From Porphyromonas sp. COT-290 OH3588 (GTDB lineage: Bacteria; Bacteroidota; Bacteroidia; Bacteroidales; Porphyromonadaceae): DNA of 64,000 nt. Shown here one piece after another: positions 8,144 through 17,579 of the stretch; position 1 is the first letter of the stretch, and each line of letters starts with the position of its first letter. The stretch lies in assembly GCF_000769075.1 (NCBI RefSeq), contig NZ_JRFC01000033.1:40506-104505 (forward strand), written 5' to 3'. Position numbers and translations under genes: made by a program. The notes beneath the pieces were generated by a model. The model did not search any database. It had not been told where the DNA came from and saw only the letters and a list, made by a program, of their open reading frames with translations.

Positions 8144-9481
8144 ATGAAATCAACGGAAATTTTAGCAGCCCTAGAGGCTAAGCATCCCGGTGAAAAGGAA
8201 TTTCTCCAGGCTGTCAAGGAAGTTCTCCTCTCAGTAGAGGAAGTGTACAACCAGCATCCAGAGTTTGAGCGCGAGGCCATCATCGAGCGCCTTGTGGAGC
8301 CAGACCGAGTGATCACCTTCAGAGTACCATGGATCGATGATGCAGGTAAGGTGCATGTAAACATCGGCTACCGTGTGCAGTTCAACAACGCTATCGGCCC
8401 ATACAAGGGCGGTATCCGCTTCCACCACACAGTTAATCTATCAATCTTGAAGTTCCTCGGCTTCGAGCAGACTTTCAAGAACGCTCTTACTACACTACCT
8501 ATGGGTGGTGGCAAGGGAGGTTCGGACTTCTCTCCTCGTGGTCGCAACGACAGAGAAATCATGCGCTTCTGCCAGAGCTTCATGGCTGAGCTATGGCGCC
8601 ATGTAGGCCCAGATACCGACGTGCCAGCAGGCGACATCGGTGTAGGAGGCCGTGAGGTAGCCTATATGTATGGTATGTACAAGAAGCTAGCCAATGAGCA
8701 CACTGGTACTTTCACTGGTAAGGGTATGGAGTTTGGCGGTTCTCGTCTGCGCCCAGAGTCCACCGGTTATGGTGCCGTTTATTTCGTAGATCACATGTGT
8801 CGTGCCAATGGTTTAGAGCTCAAGGGCAAGACCGTGGCTATCTCAGGCTTCGGTAACGTAGCTTGGGGTGTGGCTAAGAAGGCTACCGAGCTTGGAGCTA
8901 AGGTGGTGACTGTATCTGGCCCAGACGGATATGTGTACGACCCAGAGGGGATAAACACGGAAGAGAAGTTCCAGTGCCTACTCGACCTGCGCTCTAGCGG
9001 CAATGATGTGGTAGCAGACTACGTGAAGCGCTTCCCACATGCTCAGTTCTTCCCCGGCAAGAAGCCTTGGGAGCAGAAGGTAGACATCGCTATGCCATGT
9101 GCTACTCAAAACGAGATGAACGAAGACGATGCCCGTATGCTCCACAAGAACGGAGTGATCCTCGTGGCTGAAACGTCCAACATGGGTTGTACAGCCGAGG
9201 CAGCCGAGTACTATGTAGAGCATAAGATCATCTTCGGTCCCGGTAAGGCTGTGAACGCAGGTGGTGTAGCAACCTCTGGTCTAGAAATGACACAGAATGC
9301 GATGCACTTAGGCTGGACAAACGAAGAAGTAGATGCCAAGCTACACCAGATCATGAACGACATTCACGAGCAGTGTGTGAAGTATGGTCGTGAAGAAGGC
9401 TACATCAACTACGTTAAGGGTGCCAACATCGCTGGCTTCCTCAAGGTAGCCAATGCAATGGTACAGCAGGGCGTCGTATAG
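8144..9481 (+). CDS. gdhA: Hexameric glutamate dehydrogenase
   Basis: This enzyme interconverts glutamate and 2-oxoglutarate plus ammonia, a central step in amino-acid fermentation by asaccharolytic Bacteroidales. The 445-residue length is the short hexameric type. Visible signatures are the substrate-binding NAIGPYKGGIRFH, the active-site PMGGGKGGSDF with its catalytic Lys, VGPDTDVPAGDIGVGGREV and the Rossmann turn AISGFGNVAWG. Codon use is strongly biased to preferred codons compared with neighbours, suggesting high expression. NAD specificity is likely by analogy with the Porphyromonas enzyme but cannot be read directly. It is monocistronic, with a strong terminator just downstream. Confidence 0.97.
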   Translation: MKSTEILAALEAKHPGEKEFLQAVKEVLLSVEEVYNQHPEFEREAIIERLVEPDRVITFRVPWIDDAGKVHVNIGYRVQFNNAIGPYKGGIRFHHTVNLSILKFLGFEQTFKNALTTLPMGGGKGGSDFSPRGRNDREIMRFCQSFMAELWRHVGPDTDVPAGDIGVGGREVAYMYGMYKKLANEHTGTFTGKGMEFGGSRLRPESTGYGAVYFVDHMCRANGLELKGKTVAISGFGNVAWGVAKKATELGAKVVTVSGPDGYVYDPEGINTEEKFQCLLDLRSSGNDVVADYVKRFPHAQFFPGKKPWEQKVDIAMPCATQNEMNEDDARMLHKNGVILVAETSNMGCTAEAAEYYVEHKIIFGPGKAVNAGGVATSGLEMTQNAMHLGWTNEEVDAKLHQIMNDIHEQCVKYGREEGYINYVKGANIAGFLKVANAMVQQGVV

Positions 9482-9516
9482 GACAGGCCATATTTTTCTA
9501 ACTAAGATTATAACTT

Positions 9517-9557
9517 GCGGTGCGGTATCCCCGAGGGAGCCGCACCGCTTTTTGTTT
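9517..9557 (+). terminator. Rho-independent terminator after gdhA
   Basis: A 9-bp GC-rich stem (GCGGTGCGG with CCGCACCGC) is followed by TTTTTGTTTT. Confidence 0.85.
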
Positions 9558-9755
9558 TCGTTATCGCTTTGTCCCTCAAAATCAGATTAATTACACTATG
9601 AAAATACACTAAGAGAGAAATAAATTATTAACTTAGCCCTCGGTTAATGAGCTTTATCTTGTTTTATTCGATTGATTTCTGTCGCTTGGATTTATAAATA
9701 CGTTGCTGTACGGTGCTAGTTTTATAGTTTCATCATAATTAATTCACATTAAGTT

Positions 9756-11312
9756 ATGAGTATCATTCTTTCTCTATTGCCTATTGCTCTGCTCATTGTA
9801 TTGATGATAGGCTTCAAGATGCGAGGTGACCGCAGTGCTCTGTGTGCACTATTGGCGGCGGTGGTTATCGCCATTTTTGCAGTGCCCTCCATGGACGGCT
9901 TCGGTGCGCTACCCGAGGGTTTCGGAGCGATCTACGTCTGGTGGGCTTTCGTCGAGGGGGCACTTAAGGCAATTTTCCCTATCCTGATCATCATTATGAT
10001 GGCGATTTACAGCTACAATGTCTTGCTCGAGAGCAAGCAAATCGAGGTGATCAAGCAGCAGTTTACAAGTATCTCTAGCGATAAGCGCATTCAAGTGCTC
10101 CTGATCGTATGGGGCTTCGGGGGGCTACTCGAGGGTATGGCCGGCTTCGGGACGGCGGTCGCTATCCCAGCGGCTATCCTTATTGGCCTAGGTTTCAAAC
10201 CGGGGTTTTCGGCCCTTGTATCACTCATTGCCAATAGTGTGGCCACGGGCTTCGGAGCAGTTGGGGTACCTGTCATCACACTGGCCAAGGAGGCTATGGG
10301 GTCCGATGTGCCAGCCGATGTAATCCGAATTGTCGCTGGCGACGTCGTCCTACAGCTCTCCGTGCTGATGTTTATGATCCCATTTGTGATTCTTTTCTTG
10401 ACGGATACAAGTCGCAAGTATATTATTCCCAATATTTTGCTGACCCTAGCCGTGGGAGCTATCTCTCTGGCTACTCAGTTTGCAGCAGCGTATTGGATTG
10501 GTGCAGAAACACCAGCTATCATAGGTAGCATCGCCTGTATCATCTTCTTGGTAATCTATGCCAAGGTTAAAGAAGGGAAGAAGGCCGATGCTCCCAAATA
10601 CACGACCCAAGAACTAGCTAAGGCGTGGGCTGTCTACGGCTTTATCCTCCTATTCATTGTATTGGCTAGTCCACTCTCTGGCCCTATTAGTGAGTTCCTC
10701 AAGACGACATTGGTGTCCAAGATCCATTTGCCTATCTACGCAGAGGGCAAGACTTTCAACTTCGGTTGGCTCTCCAACGCAGGGTTGATGCTTTTCCTTG
10801 GTGCTTTTATTGGAGGACTTATTCAGGGCGTTAGCGCAGGGCGTCTATTCGCTATCCTAGGTCAGACGGTTGTTAAGCTACAAGCCTCTGCAGTGACGAT
10901 CATTAGCCTTGTGGCCATGAGCTCTGTGATGAGTCATAGTGGTATGATTCTCTGTATTGCCAATGCTTTAGCCGAAGCTACTGGCGCACTCTACCCACTC
11001 TTCGCACCTCTTGTCGGTGCTATTGGCACGTTTGCCACTGGTAGTGACACCTCGTCCAACATTCTCTTTGGTAAGTTGCAGGCCGATGTAGCAGGGCAGA
11101 TTGGTATGGATAAGGCTTGGCTCGCAGCAGCCAATACGGCTGGAGCGACGGGCGGTAAGATTATTTCTCCTCAGAGTATCGCCATCGCAACGGCCTCGTG
11201 CAATCAGCAGGGTCAGGAGGGAGCTATCTTGCGCTCGGCACTCCCATATGCCTTGGTTTATGTCTTGATCGCTGGGCTTACCGTCTACTGCTTCTCGCAT
11301 CTAGCCTTGTAG
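9756..11312 (+). CDS. lctP: L-lactate permease (LctP family)
   Basis: A polytopic inner-membrane carrier of 518 residues that takes up or exports lactate (LctP/LldP family, probably proton-coupled). Hydrophobic segments run along the whole length. The family signature GGLLEGMAGFGTAVAIPAA is near residue 120, and the C-terminal ATGSDTSSN and GATGGKIISPQSIAIA motifs are present. It has its own strong bidirectional terminator. Lactate dehydrogenase genes are not adjacent, so direction of transport and metabolic link are inferred only. The 270-bp gap before it holds the gdhA terminator and an AT-rich leader without a clear promoter. Confidence 0.93.
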   Translation: MSIILSLLPIALLIVLMIGFKMRGDRSALCALLAAVVIAIFAVPSMDGFGALPEGFGAIYVWWAFVEGALKAIFPILIIIMMAIYSYNVLLESKQIEVIKQQFTSISSDKRIQVLLIVWGFGGLLEGMAGFGTAVAIPAAILIGLGFKPGFSALVSLIANSVATGFGAVGVPVITLAKEAMGSDVPADVIRIVAGDVVLQLSVLMFMIPFVILFLTDTSRKYIIPNILLTLAVGAISLATQFAAAYWIGAETPAIIGSIACIIFLVIYAKVKEGKKADAPKYTTQELAKAWAVYGFILLFIVLASPLSGPISEFLKTTLVSKIHLPIYAEGKTFNFGWLSNAGLMLFLGAFIGGLIQGVSAGRLFAILGQTVVKLQASAVTIISLVAMSSVMSHSGMILCIANALAEATGALYPLFAPLVGAIGTFATGSDTSSNILFGKLQADVAGQIGMDKAWLAAANTAGATGGKIISPQSIAIATASCNQQGQEGAILRSALPYALVYVLIAGLTVYCFSHLAL

Positions 11313-11361
11313 TTCCTCTTTGGAGTCACGCGGTTTGCACTTTCGTTAAGACGGTGATTAC

Positions 11362-11408
11362 ACCAAGGGGGCTGGACAGAGATAACGTTTCTGTCCAGCC
11401 CCCTTGGT
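11362..11408. terminator. Bidirectional terminator between convergent lctP and MerR gene
   Basis: A perfect 19-bp inverted repeat (ACCAAGGGGGCTGGACAGA and its complement) surrounds a 9-nt loop, sitting between two converging genes. Confidence 0.85.
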
Positions 11409-11433
11409 TATGTATTGCTATGAGGAGAATAGT

Positions 11434-11754
11434 TTAGTCCACCAGCTTGGCGTGTAGCTCACGCAGACGAATAGCACAGTCCTTGAGTCGAGCGAGGATG
11501 TCGGCTCGCCGTTCTAGTTCGTCACGACGATTGCTTAGCGCCTCCCTTGCACCGGGTATGGTAAGTCCCTTATCCCGAATAAGATGTTTGATGAGTTTGA
11601 GGTCATCTATATCCTTCTGTACGTAGCGCCTTGTCCCACCAGTCGAATACTTGGGCTTGACATGGGGAAACTCTCGCTCCCAGTGCTTGAGCGTCGAGGC
11701 TGGTTCGCCCAAGATCTGAGCAACCTCTCGCACATGATAGAAGACCTTAGCCAT
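11434..11754 (-). CDS. MerR-family transcriptional regulator
   Basis: A small DNA-binding protein of 106 residues. The N-terminal winged helix-turn-helix is clear: FYHVREVAQILGEPASTLKHW then GGTRRYVQKDIDDLKLIKHL. A short coiled coil follows. There is no effector-binding domain, so it resembles the minimal MerR regulators common in Bacteroidota rather than metal sensors. The ATG (MAKVFYH) lies 8 bp after the manA stop, which favours it over an upstream TTG that would overlap manA. The target is unknown. Confidence 0.88.
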   Translation of the reverse strand: MAKVFYHVREVAQILGEPASTLKHWEREFPHVKPKYSTGGTRRYVQKDIDDLKLIKHLIRDKGLTIPGAREALSNRRDELERRADILARLKDCAIRLRELHAKLVD

Positions 11755-11762
11755 CTGATGGG

Positions 11763-12749
11763 TTAGGGGATATAGGTTTCCATGAGCTTGCAAGTACCAT
11801 GAGGCTCTAGCTTGATGCCCGTAGCCTCGGCTGGTACAAGTACGCTTTGTCCTTGGTGTAGCTCTAGCGTGTGGCCTGCATCGTCCGTTAGAGTTAGCTT
11901 ACCAGACATCACAATGTAGATGACGAAGCTATCGAGAGCCGACCAGTCACGTTGTAGGGGCTGATCTAGCTCGAGTAGGTTGGTTTTGAAGTACTCACAG
12001 CTGACGATGGGGTTCGCTTCATTGGGCTTGGGCTGGTAGGAGGTGCGATAGTCCTCGTGTAGGGTATAGTCGATCGCATCTTTGGCTAGCTCGGTGTGTA
12101 GCTCACGCTTGTTGCCTGCGGCATCTGTGCGGTCGTAGTCGTAGATGCGGTAGGTAATGTTGCTCGTTTGCTGAATTTCCGCTACGAAGCAACCTGCCCC
12201 AATAGCATGCACACGCCCAGCAGGCAAGAAGAAGACATCTCCCTCGGCGACCTTATACTCCTTCATAACCTCCATGATAGAGCTATTTTTGATGCGCTCC
12301 ACATAGTCCTCGGGAGAGGACTGCTGGCTAAAGCCACTGAATAGCTTAGCCGTAGGCGAAGCCTTGACCACGTACCACATCTCTGTCTTGCCAAACGAAT
12401 TGTGGCGTGCCATACCGAGCTTATCATCGGGGTGAACTTGAATGGATAGGTTATCCTGAGCATCGATGAACTTGATAAGCAGAGGGAAGCGCTCTCCGAA
12501 GCGCTTCTGCACACGGTGGCCCACTAGACGAGCGCCGTAGATCTTGATGAGCTCATCGAGATTTTTGCCCTTGAGTACTCCTGCGTCCACCACCGAGTAG
12601 TTGTCGTCTACATGGGAGATTTCCCAGCTCTCGCCTACCTTGTCGTTATTAGGCTCAAGGCCTTTGAAGGGGCGAATGTCTTGGCCGCCCCAAATCACTT
12701 CCTTGAGCAGTGGCTCAAAGGTCAGAGGATACAATCTAGTTAAATTCAT
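11763..12749 (-). CDS. manA: Mannose-6-phosphate isomerase, class I
   Basis: Interconverts fructose-6-P and mannose-6-P, supplying mannose for GDP-mannose and surface glycans. The 328-residue cupin protein opens with LYPLTFEPLLKEVIWGG. Zinc-site segments are visible: IQVHPDDKLG (Gln/His), GKTEMWYVV (Glu) and LPAGRVHAIGAGCFVAEIQ (His). GESWEISHVD is another family motif. The length matches the short Bacillus-type enzyme. It lies between the sulfatase and the MerR gene with very short gaps, so the three are likely one transcript. Confidence 0.95.
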   Translation of the reverse strand: MNLTRLYPLTFEPLLKEVIWGGQDIRPFKGLEPNNDKVGESWEISHVDDNYSVVDAGVLKGKNLDELIKIYGARLVGHRVQKRFGERFPLLIKFIDAQDNLSIQVHPDDKLGMARHNSFGKTEMWYVVKASPTAKLFSGFSQQSSPEDYVERIKNSSIMEVMKEYKVAEGDVFFLPAGRVHAIGAGCFVAEIQQTSNITYRIYDYDRTDAAGNKRELHTELAKDAIDYTLHEDYRTSYQPKPNEANPIVSCEYFKTNLLELDQPLQRDWSALDSFVIYIVMSGKLTLTDDAGHTLELHQGQSVLVPAEATGIKLEPHGTCKLMETYIP

Positions 12750-12767
12750 TGTGTCGTTTATTAGTTT

Positions 12768-14303
12768 TTATTCTGTCTTCGTTTTAGCTTGTTCGCTTTT
12801 TAGTATAGCCTTGAGCTTAGCCACGATTTCGGGGTGCTGCTCGGCTACATTGTTGGCTTCGCCGAGATCCTCGGCCAAGTTGTAGAGTTGGTCTACATCG
12901 CTATTGCCCGTTTCTATCTCAGGTCCCCATGGGATCATCTTGGGGCCACCTTTGGGCTGGATATACTTCCAGTCGCCTAGGCGGATAGCTAGGGTTTTGT
13001 TGGCCGCCTGAGTGATGATGTGCAGAGGCTCGGTTGCATCTCCTGCAAGCCATGCTTGTAGAGCATCTCGGCTATCGGGGGCTGCTCCCTCGGGGAGGGT
13101 GCTCCCTACGAGTTTGGCGAGTGAGGCGATCCAGTCGATTTGGCTTACTACCTCATGGCTTACGCTGGGCTGCTGGATTTGCTTAGGCCAATGTACTAGA
13201 GCAGGAATGCGTGCTCCTCCCTCGAATGCACTGTACTTGTAGCTGCGAGAGTGTCCTGAGGGCTTGTGCTCGCCGAGGAGCTCTTCGGCACTATCGGCAT
13301 AGCCATCGTCAATCACAGCTCCATTGTCGCTCGAGAGGATAATGAGTGTATTCTCCGTCAGTCCAAGTCTGTCTAGAGTCTGGAGCACCTGCCCTACTGT
13401 GTAATCGAACTGCATGATTGCCTCGCCACGTAGCCCCATCGGGCTCTTGCCTCGGAAGCGAGGATGAGGGAAGCGAGGTACATGCACATCGTTGGTCGCC
13501 AAGTAGAGGAAGAAAGGCTCGCTCTGGTTGCGTTCGATGAACTCGACGGCTTTTGTCACGATCGAGTCGGCGATGTCTTCGTCACGCCAGAGGGCTTTGC
13601 CTCCACCTTTCATATAGCCGATGCGACCGATGCCATTGACTATGGCCATATCATGCCCGTGGCTGTGTTTGAGGTTGTAGAGCAGGTCTGGGCGATCTCG
13701 TCCTAGTGGTTCGTTCTCGAAAGGCTTGGCGTAGCTCACCGAGATTGGAGCCGTGGGGTCGTAGTTTGCCACTTGCCCTTGCTCGATGAAAACGCAAGGG
13801 ACGCGGTCGGCAGTGGCTGCCATGATGTAGCTATAGTCGAAGCCGATGTCCTTGGTGTGACGTTTGAGAGGAGCATTCCAGTCCTGTCTGCCACTCTCCT
13901 CGCTAAGTCCTAGATGCCACTTCCCTACTACTGCGGTCTTGTATCCAGCCTCGGAGAATAGATCGGCTAAGGTGTATTGCTCTGGTTTGATGATCATGGC
14001 TGCATCTCCTGCTGCGACGTCCGTCCCGGCTCTGCGCCATGCATACTCACCCGTGAGCATAGCATATCTAGACGGGGTGCTTGTAGCTGCAGCGGCATAC
14101 GCATTGTCGAAGCGGATACCACTATTGGCTAGACGGTCTACGTTGGGCGTACTGACGGCTTGGGCGCCATAGCACGACAAGTCACCATAGCCGAGGTCGT
14201 CGGCATAGATGAGGATCACGTTGGGTCTGTCGCCTGCGCTCTGTGCTCCTAGGGCTAGCGGGGCGGCTAGGGCGAGCAGGCTATATTTGAGTCCGTCCTG
14301 CAT
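12768..14303 (-). CDS. Sulfatase, serine-type formylglycine motif
   Basis: A secreted or periplasmic aryl/carbohydrate sulfatase of 511 residues. A signal peptide covers about residues 1-20. Metal-binding ILIYADDLGYGD (DD at 35-36) is followed by the activation motif S75-T-P-S-R79 in ATSTPSRYAMLTGEYAWR. This is the Ser variant of C/S-x-P-S-R, so maturation to formylglycine would need an anaerobic radical-SAM sulfatase-maturating enzyme, which is not in this window. Further active-site parts are VVGKWHLG and LSSDNGAVID. The C-terminal subdomain contains IRLGDWKYIQPKGG. The neighbour manA hints at glycan use but the substrate is unknown; host mucin or glycosaminoglycan is possible. Confidence 0.93.
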   Translation of the reverse strand: MQDGLKYSLLALAAPLALGAQSAGDRPNVILIYADDLGYGDLSCYGAQAVSTPNVDRLANSGIRFDNAYAAAATSTPSRYAMLTGEYAWRRAGTDVAAGDAAMIIKPEQYTLADLFSEAGYKTAVVGKWHLGLSEESGRQDWNAPLKRHTKDIGFDYSYIMAATADRVPCVFIEQGQVANYDPTAPISVSYAKPFENEPLGRDRPDLLYNLKHSHGHDMAIVNGIGRIGYMKGGGKALWRDEDIADSIVTKAVEFIERNQSEPFFLYLATNDVHVPRFPHPRFRGKSPMGLRGEAIMQFDYTVGQVLQTLDRLGLTENTLIILSSDNGAVIDDGYADSAEELLGEHKPSGHSRSYKYSAFEGGARIPALVHWPKQIQQPSVSHEVVSQIDWIASLAKLVGSTLPEGAAPDSRDALQAWLAGDATEPLHIITQAANKTLAIRLGDWKYIQPKGGPKMIPWGPEIETGNSDVDQLYNLAEDLGEANNVAEQHPEIVAKLKAILKSEQAKTKTE

Positions 14304-14318
14304 AGATTGCGAAAATTT

Positions 14319-15860
14319 CTAGGCGTTTGTTTGGGATATCATACCGAGAAGCTCGTCTAGATGTTTGCGGCTATTGGCAAGGCGTGGGATCTTGTGTTGC
14401 CCGCCGAGCTTGCCCTTCTCGTCTAGCCAGCGATGGAAGAGGCCGCTAGGGGCGACTTGTAGAGCTAGGGGCTTGAGGGTCATATCCATATAGCGCTTGG
14501 CTTCGTAGTCGGAGTTAAGTTTCTGGAGTTCCTCGTCGAGGACACGTGCGAAAGTGTCGATATCCGCAGGAGGAGTGGAGAACTCAATCAACCAGTCGTG
14601 GCGCCCCTTCCCCTCGTCATGGAAGAAATGTGGTGCCGCTGTGTATTCGGCCACCTTAGATTTGGTCTCGTATGAGGCTCTAGCTATGGCCCGATCCGCA
14701 TTAGCCACCATGAGTTCCTCACCGAAGGCATTGATAAAGTGCTTCGTCCTCCCAGTGATGATGATGCGGTAGGGGTTGATGCTTGTGAACTGCACGGTGT
14801 CGCCAATGAGATAGCGATAGAGACCTCCTAGAGTACTCATGAGGATAGCGTAGTTCTTGCCCGGCTCAACCTCCCACAGTGGTATAGGGGCTGTGGGGTC
14901 GCAGATTGGGTCTGTGCTCTCGTCGATCGCCTCAACGGGGACAAACTCGTAGAAGGTGCCGTAGTCGAGCATCAAGAGCATACCTCGCTGGCTTGGATCG
15001 TCTTGTATGGCTATGAAACCTTCGCTGGCGTTGTAGGTCTCTTCGTAGCGCATTGTCGTCGAGGGAATGAGCTCTTGGTAGGCCTCACGGTAGGGCTCGA
15101 AGCTGATTCCACCGTGGAAGAAAACCTCGAGCGAAGGCCATACCTCGCTGATGTTGTCCGCCCCTGTATAGTCTAGCACCTCCTTGAGCATGACCATCAT
15201 CCATGAGGGTACACCCGATAGGCTCCCAACCTTGGCCGAGGCGACCTCTCGCACGATAGCTTTCATCTTAGCCCCCCACTCGTCCATAAGTAACGTTTTG
15301 GTGCTGGGTACACGCATCAGCGCCCCAAGAGCAGGCATATGCTGTACGAGGATAGCACTAAGATCCCCCGCTGAGCTATTGCTCCCGAGGTCTATAGGAG
15401 CGTGGCTACCACCGAGGACAAGGCCTTTGGTGGAGAAAAATCGGCTGTCGGGGTAATTGCGTAGATAGAGCCAGAGGGCATCGCCTCCGCCTCGATAGTG
15501 GCAGTCGTGTAGGTGCGTGTAAGGTGCGGGAATGTATTTGCTCTTGTCGTTGGTGGTACCACTGCTTTTGGCGTACCAGCGACATGAGCCGGGGATTAGG
15601 ATGTCACGTTCGCCGCGGATCATACGCTCCACATCGGCCTTGACCTCCTCGTAACTCTGCACAGGGGTACGGCTAGCGAAGTCGTGGTAGCTACAGTTGC
15701 GTGTGAGCGCATGGCGACGACCAAACTCTGTGCGCTCTAGTCTACCCAATAGACGTTTCAGCTGCTTGAGTTGTATCTCTCTAGCATTATCCCGATAACT
15801 CTCGATGGCTCGTATGCGCATCTTGGCCCACTGATAGACCAGCTTAGTTTTCAGATCCAT
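14319..15860 (-). CDS. GH3-family acyl-acid ligase homologue
   Basis: A 513-residue member of the GH3 (auxin-responsive) superfamily of adenylate-forming enzymes, known in plants for acyl-acid amido synthesis and widespread in Bacteroidota with unknown function. Recognisable blocks are FASRTPVQSYEEVKADVERM, the nucleotide-binding AKSSGTTNDKSKYIP, YNASEGFIAIQDD, LLMLDYGTFYEFVP, LYRYLIGDTVQF and ITGRTKHFINAFGEEL. It starts the manA-sulfatase unit with only 15 bp between its stop and the sulfatase start, but no pathway link is apparent. Acyl and amine substrates cannot be predicted from sequence. Confidence 0.88.
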   Translation of the reverse strand: MDLKTKLVYQWAKMRIRAIESYRDNAREIQLKQLKRLLGRLERTEFGRRHALTRNCSYHDFASRTPVQSYEEVKADVERMIRGERDILIPGSCRWYAKSSGTTNDKSKYIPAPYTHLHDCHYRGGGDALWLYLRNYPDSRFFSTKGLVLGGSHAPIDLGSNSSAGDLSAILVQHMPALGALMRVPSTKTLLMDEWGAKMKAIVREVASAKVGSLSGVPSWMMVMLKEVLDYTGADNISEVWPSLEVFFHGGISFEPYREAYQELIPSTTMRYEETYNASEGFIAIQDDPSQRGMLLMLDYGTFYEFVPVEAIDESTDPICDPTAPIPLWEVEPGKNYAILMSTLGGLYRYLIGDTVQFTSINPYRIIITGRTKHFINAFGEELMVANADRAIARASYETKSKVAEYTAAPHFFHDEGKGRHDWLIEFSTPPADIDTFARVLDEELQKLNSDYEAKRYMDMTLKPLALQVAPSGLFHRWLDEKGKLGGQHKIPRLANSRKHLDELLGMISQTNA

Positions 15861-15981
15861 AAATATCGTTTGTATCTGTGCCCTATCTCTCTGCTTATGC
15901 GCCTCGGCTGATAGAGCTGGGTAGGCTAGATAAGCTCAGTGAGTAGGCAGTAAAATCTACTTAACCTCTTAGTATGAGGCA

Positions 15982-16013
15982 TAAAGTTACGACTTAATAC
16001 CAGTACCAGCAAA
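15982..16013 (-). promoter_or_regulatory. Candidate promoter for the GH3-sulfatase-manA unit
   Basis: The minus strand has TTTG, a 20-bp spacer, then TAACTTTA, one mismatch from TAnnTTTG. Spacing agrees with the Bacteroidota consensus. The leader would be about 120 nt. Confidence 0.45.
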
Positions 16014-16050
16014 GGGCTCGCCACTGGCAAGATAATCGCCCCAATACAGA

Positions 16051-16087
16051 AGCCCTGCGATAGCTCCTCGGAGGCTATTGCAGGGCT
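16051..16087 (-). terminator. Terminator after dnaA
   Basis: A stem of about 15 bp with two G-U pairs (AGCCCTGCGATAGC paired with GCTATTGCAGGGCT) lies 26 bp past the dnaA stop. The T-run is weak. Confidence 0.65.
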
Positions 16088-16112
16088 CGTATATTGTAGG
16101 CTAGTATCCGTG

Positions 16113-17495
16113 CTAGAGTGCTGGCTGTGTAAGCAAGCTCTCTAGCTGGGTCATCGTTTGCCTAAAGCCCTCGTCCACGCTCATTCTATCGCCTACGGCC
16201 TTGACCCCGTGCATGACGGTCGTATGGTTTTTGCGCCCCAGACGCTCGGCAATGGCGTTGTAGGAGTGATCGGTGTGCTTCTTGGTCATATACATCACGA
16301 TCTGTCGTGGTAGAGCGATGTCTGCTCGTCGTGTGCTGCTACGTAGCTGAGCGACCTCGATGTTGTACTCCTGAGCCACAATCTGCTGGATACGGTCCAT
16401 CGTGATCTCGGGCTTCTCCATATTGATTGAGGTACAGACTACCTGACGAGCATCGCTCATGTTGATCTCTCTCTGGCTCATCTGCGCACGGATCACAAGC
16501 GTCTTGATCGCACCGTCTAGCTCACGCACATTGTTTTGCATATTCTCTGCGATGAACTCGACGATCTCGTCGCCTAGCTGCACGCCACTCTCCGCCACTT
16601 TGCTACGCAATATCTTGCGTCTGAGCTCAATGTCGGGGCGCTCTAGTGGGATCATCACCGAACTCTGTATGCGGGTGAAGATGCGATTCTCGATGCCTCT
16701 AAACTCCACGGGAGGGATATCCGCCGTCAGGACGATCTGCTTGTTGAGCAGATATAGGTGGTTGAAAATCTCGAAAAAAGCCTGCTGGGTTTTCTCCTTA
16801 CCCACGAGCCCCTGTATGTCGTCTATAATCAGTACGTCCATCTGCTGGTAGAACTCGATGAACGAGCCTCGCTCTCGGAAGCGTGCATCGTGGACATACT
16901 GAGCCTCAAACTTGGCGCTAGAGACATAGCAAACACGCATACTTGGGTGTAGCTCCTGTACCTTCTGCCCGATAGCCTGCGAGAGGTGAGTCTTGCCCAC
17001 ACCGCTAGGGCCGTATATAAATAGGAGATTTAGAGGAGCCTGTCCGGGGCGCTCAGCTACACCTTGAGCGATCATACGGGCCACACGATTGCACTCGCTC
17101 TCGTAGAAAGTCTCGAAGCGTAGGGCGTCGTTGAGGAAGCTCACATAGTTCTCAGTCTTGCGTGCTGGCATCTCTTCCTGCTTGCTCGCTGGTGTTTCAG
17201 GTAGAGAGGCTGTTTGGCTCCGATACTCAAAAATCAAGATGGCGTTGGCACCTACATAGGACTGCAACATGAGGTTAAACTCTCGGGCGAAGTTCTCCTC
17301 GAGATATATAGCGAAGTGCTCCGTAGGCACTCGGAGCGTCAGCTCCTCTCCCTTGATGCCGCAAGGCTCAATGGGGTCTATCCAGTTTTTGACTGCTGTT
17401 TCGTCCAGCAGCGAAACCAGAAAGGCGTGGCATTTGCTCCAAAGACTTAGGGCCGATGCCACCTCGTCCTCGGTAAACTTGATTGGTGCGAGCAT
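16113..17495 (-). CDS. dnaA: Chromosomal replication initiator DnaA
   Basis: DnaA binds oriC boxes and melts origin DNA. From the ATG used here the protein has 460 residues. Domain I carries LWSKCHAFLVSLLDETAVKNWIDP. The AAA+ domain has Walker A GPSGVGKTHLSQ and Walker B LIIDDIQGL, then sensor segments near IENRIFTRI. Domain IV holds the DnaA signature KHTDHSYNAIAERLGRKNHT. The frame is open upstream to a GTG at 17552, but that extension has no family resemblance, so the ATG opening MLAPIKFTEDE is preferred. Candidate DnaA boxes lie upstream, so autoregulation and a nearby origin are likely. Confidence 0.97.
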   Translation of the reverse strand: MLAPIKFTEDEVASALSLWSKCHAFLVSLLDETAVKNWIDPIEPCGIKGEELTLRVPTEHFAIYLEENFAREFNLMLQSYVGANAILIFEYRSQTASLPETPASKQEEMPARKTENYVSFLNDALRFETFYESECNRVARMIAQGVAERPGQAPLNLLFIYGPSGVGKTHLSQAIGQKVQELHPSMRVCYVSSAKFEAQYVHDARFRERGSFIEFYQQMDVLIIDDIQGLVGKEKTQQAFFEIFNHLYLLNKQIVLTADIPPVEFRGIENRIFTRIQSSVMIPLERPDIELRRKILRSKVAESGVQLGDEIVEFIAENMQNNVRELDGAIKTLVIRAQMSQREINMSDARQVVCTSINMEKPEITMDRIQQIVAQEYNIEVAQLRSSTRRADIALPRQIVMYMTKKHTDHSYNAIAERLGRKNHTTVMHGVKAVGDRMSVDEGFRQTMTQLESLLTQPAL

Positions 17496-17579
17496 AAATA
17501 TTTCGTGTAGCGCAGTATTTATTTGACTATGAAAAAGGCGACTAAGAAGCACACATTTTGTACTCTTTTCGTCTTACAA

